Positions 62,752-64,000 of a stretch of 64,000 bases of DNA are shown here, in pieces (the first letter of the stretch is position 1; each line of letters begins with the position of its first letter). Source of the stretch: Bin25 sp965221765 (GTDB taxonomy: Bacteria > Bacteroidota > Bacteroidia > Flavobacteriales > Flavobacteriaceae); assembly GCA_965221765.1 (NCBI GenBank), contig OZ244911.1, positions 2,666,001 to 2,730,000 on the forward strand, in the 5' to 3' direction. Under the pieces are notes generated by a model that worked only from the letters and a program-made list of their open reading frames with translations, did not search any database and had not been told where the DNA came from. The position numbers and the translations under genes are program-made.

Positions 62752-63819
62752 TTAAACTATTTCGATGGGATAGGCGTTTTTGGCCCCTGCCTCCAAAAAC
62801 GCTTGTATCACATTATTTTTTGTTTTTTGGGACACCAATGCAACGATACAGCCTCCACCTCCAGAACCAACAGTTTTGGCTCCAAAAGCCCCGGCTCTCA
62901 ATGCATTTTGAATTTGGTATTGCATGTCAATAGGAGTATTTTGGATACATGTTTGCAATATCTCTTGGTGCTGATTGATTAATATTCCAATTTGTTGGTG
63001 GTCAATCGGGATTTTTTGTAATAAGGTGTTGGCTTTTAGCGTAATGGAATAATTATGAATTGTCGCATACCAATAGGGTTGCAATTCTTCGGAAACCAAA
63101 TTCTTATACTTTTCATAATCGGCTATGGAGCTTTGAAGCAAATCAAAGTTTGGGTATTTTATTTTGACTTGTTGAACTGCTTCTAAAGCATAGGTTTTCG
63201 CTTTTAAAAGCACTTGAAGCGTTTTTTTTTCAATCCCTGATTCGGCGATAACCAAATGATGTAGATTTTTTGGAATAGGAGTACATTCTCTTGTCGCTGT
63301 ATCGATGTATAACATCCCTCTTTGAGAAATGGTATATTGATCCATGATGCCTCCGGGTTGATTAAAATGGGAGACCTCAACCTGATGGGCCATTTTCCCT
63401 ATCTCTAAATCACTCGGTTTTGAAATGTTTTTTTGTATCAATAACAAAAACCGAATCCAAGCAACAACAAGAGCAGAAGAGGAAGAAAGTCCTGCATTGA
63501 TGGGAATATCACTAGATATGGTTATTTGATAGCCTTGATGAAACAGAATCCCTTGTTCTTGAAACCATTTGATTCCCGATAAAAAATAATCATTAGGTGG
63601 TAATTCATTAATTGTATGTTGAATATCGATGCCTCGTTTTTGATTGATATCGGGCAGTTGGATCTCAAAATAAGGTTCTGAAATAGGTTGAGCCCTTAGA
63701 GTGATGTATCGATTAATTGCAGCAGCAATGACCGGAAGTCCCAAATAATCTTGATGATCCCCAAAAAGACAGACTCTAGCAGGAACCCGAAAATGAATAT
63801 CTTTTGTTATCCTTTTCAT
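62752..63819 (-). CDS. GHMP family sugar kinase (galactokinase-like)
   Basis: 355 aa. Motif 1 RVPARVCLFGDHQDYLGLPV (sugar and start region; GDHxDY in place of the GEHTDY of galactokinase), motif 2 INAGLSSSSALVVAWIRFLL (ATP loop), motif 3 GAFGAKTVGSGGGGCIVALV. Between them GGIMDQYTISQRGMLYID holds the catalytic Asp. It phosphorylates a sugar, probably at C1. The paired nucleotidyltransferase suggests a salvage route to an NDP-sugar for surface glycans, comparable to fucose or heptose pathways; the exact sugar is an open question. Confidence 0.86.
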   Translation of the reverse strand: MKRITKDIHFRVPARVCLFGDHQDYLGLPVIAAAINRYITLRAQPISEPYFEIQLPDINQKRGIDIQHTINELPPNDYFLSGIKWFQEQGILFHQGYQITISSDIPINAGLSSSSALVVAWIRFLLLIQKNISKPSDLEIGKMAHQVEVSHFNQPGGIMDQYTISQRGMLYIDTATRECTPIPKNLHHLVIAESGIEKKTLQVLLKAKTYALEAVQQVKIKYPNFDLLQSSIADYEKYKNLVSEELQPYWYATIHNYSITLKANTLLQKIPIDHQQIGILINQHQEILQTCIQNTPIDMQYQIQNALRAGAFGAKTVGSGGGGCIVALVSQKTKNNVIQAFLEAGAKNAYPIEIV

Positions 63820-63859
63820 AGTCTTTGAATTTGAAAAGCGTTCATATAGAAAATAGCCA

Positions 63860-64000
63860 CTAGATGATAATCTCTAAGGGTTGGGTTTTTTGCCAATGGC
63901 CTCTTGTGAAATCTGGAAAATTTTGAATTTGCCCTCCATTCGCAACCGATTCCTCACTGAGGGGAGCTACTGCGCTCCAAGCACCACCTTCATAAACATT
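63860..64000 (-). CDS. C-terminal end of a Gfo/Idh/MocA family oxidoreductase (5' part beyond the window)
   Basis: 46 codons before TAG, reading YEGGAWSAVAPLSEESVANG, then IQNFPDFTRGHWQKTQPLEI. This is the usual C-terminal tail of inositol/sugar dehydrogenase-like Gfo/Idh/MocA proteins in Bacteroidota. Same strand as the kinase gene, 40 nt upstream of it, so it may be the first known member of the same operon. Confidence 0.7.
   Translation of the reverse strand, partial: NVYEGGAWSAVAPLSEESVANGGQIQNFPDFTRGHWQKTQPLEIII

Overview
The window is AT-rich chromosomal DNA from a member of the Bacteroidota, most like the Flavobacteriia/Saprospiria side of the phylum. Evidence: a SusC/SusD pair, gliding lipoprotein GldH, Bacteroidota-specific families (DUF4290, DUF2911, START-like protein, DUF6580), and repeated matches to the Bacteroidota promoter (TTG, 17-18 bp, TAnnTTTG). 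The clearest promoters are upstream of rpmH, the DUF493-murA operon and susC.

Layout. 1-8.1 kb: end of a DUF2911 gene, the DUF493-DUF4290-murA operon, about 1.2 kb of eroded DNA, fmt, HU, YqgE, an aminotransferase-IV-like protein, a START-like protein and tRNA-Met. 8.1-14 kb: cutC, a glycosylasparaginase, a GMC oxidoreductase with its subunit 3, and an aquaglyceroporin. 14-26 kb: rny, a candidate structured RNA, zapA with a coiled-coil partner, an M23 peptidase, an OmpA/TSP3 protein, an S10 peptidase, and a minus-strand carbohydrate block (TIM-barrel isomerase, galE, Gfo/Idh/MocA). 26-34.7 kb: a DUF6580 membrane protein, carB, rpmH, a patch of small unknown genes, a BspA-like repeat lipoprotein, two truncated genes and tRNA-Val. 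34.7-48.5 kb: PBP1A-gldH-ricT, trhO, the SusC/SusD pair, and the DUF177-rpmF-fabH-accB-accC lipid operon. 48.5-55.5 kb: catalase, an ankyrin protein, an orphan AAA+ ATPase behind a perfect 20-bp palindrome, an orphan AbiEi antitoxin and a sulfatase. This block lies between pdxA/ribE and the DUF177 operon, genes that I recall as adjacent in many relatives. 57-61.9 kb: a broken HExxH lipoprotein gene, a broken serine recombinase and a broken IS30-like element. 61.9-64 kb: a sugar nucleotidyltransferase, a GHMP sugar kinase and the end of another Gfo/Idh/MocA gene.

How it fits together. Much of the window is core metabolism: peptidoglycan (MurA, PBP1A), fatty acid initiation (AccB/AccC/FabH), pyrimidine/arginine (CarB), riboflavin, vitamin B6, translation (Fmt, L32, L34), RNA decay and division. 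The accessory part is surface and sugar handling (SusCD, sulfatase, GMC dehydrogenase, Gfo/Idh, sugar isomerase, kinase plus nucleotidyltransferase).

The least ordinary signals are: a G9 tract inside the signal-peptide codons of susC (possible phase variation); a 26-bp near-palindrome, the terminal repeat of the IS30-like element, found as solo copies at four other loci, one of which supplies the stop codon of a truncated lipoprotein; the AAA+ ATPase with its palindrome; an aminotransferase-IV homologue without the PLP lysine; and a probable small RNA between zapA and rny. Several intergenic stretches look like decayed genes. I did not find a complete novel defence or biosynthetic system. All family assignments come from reading the sequence, with no database search.
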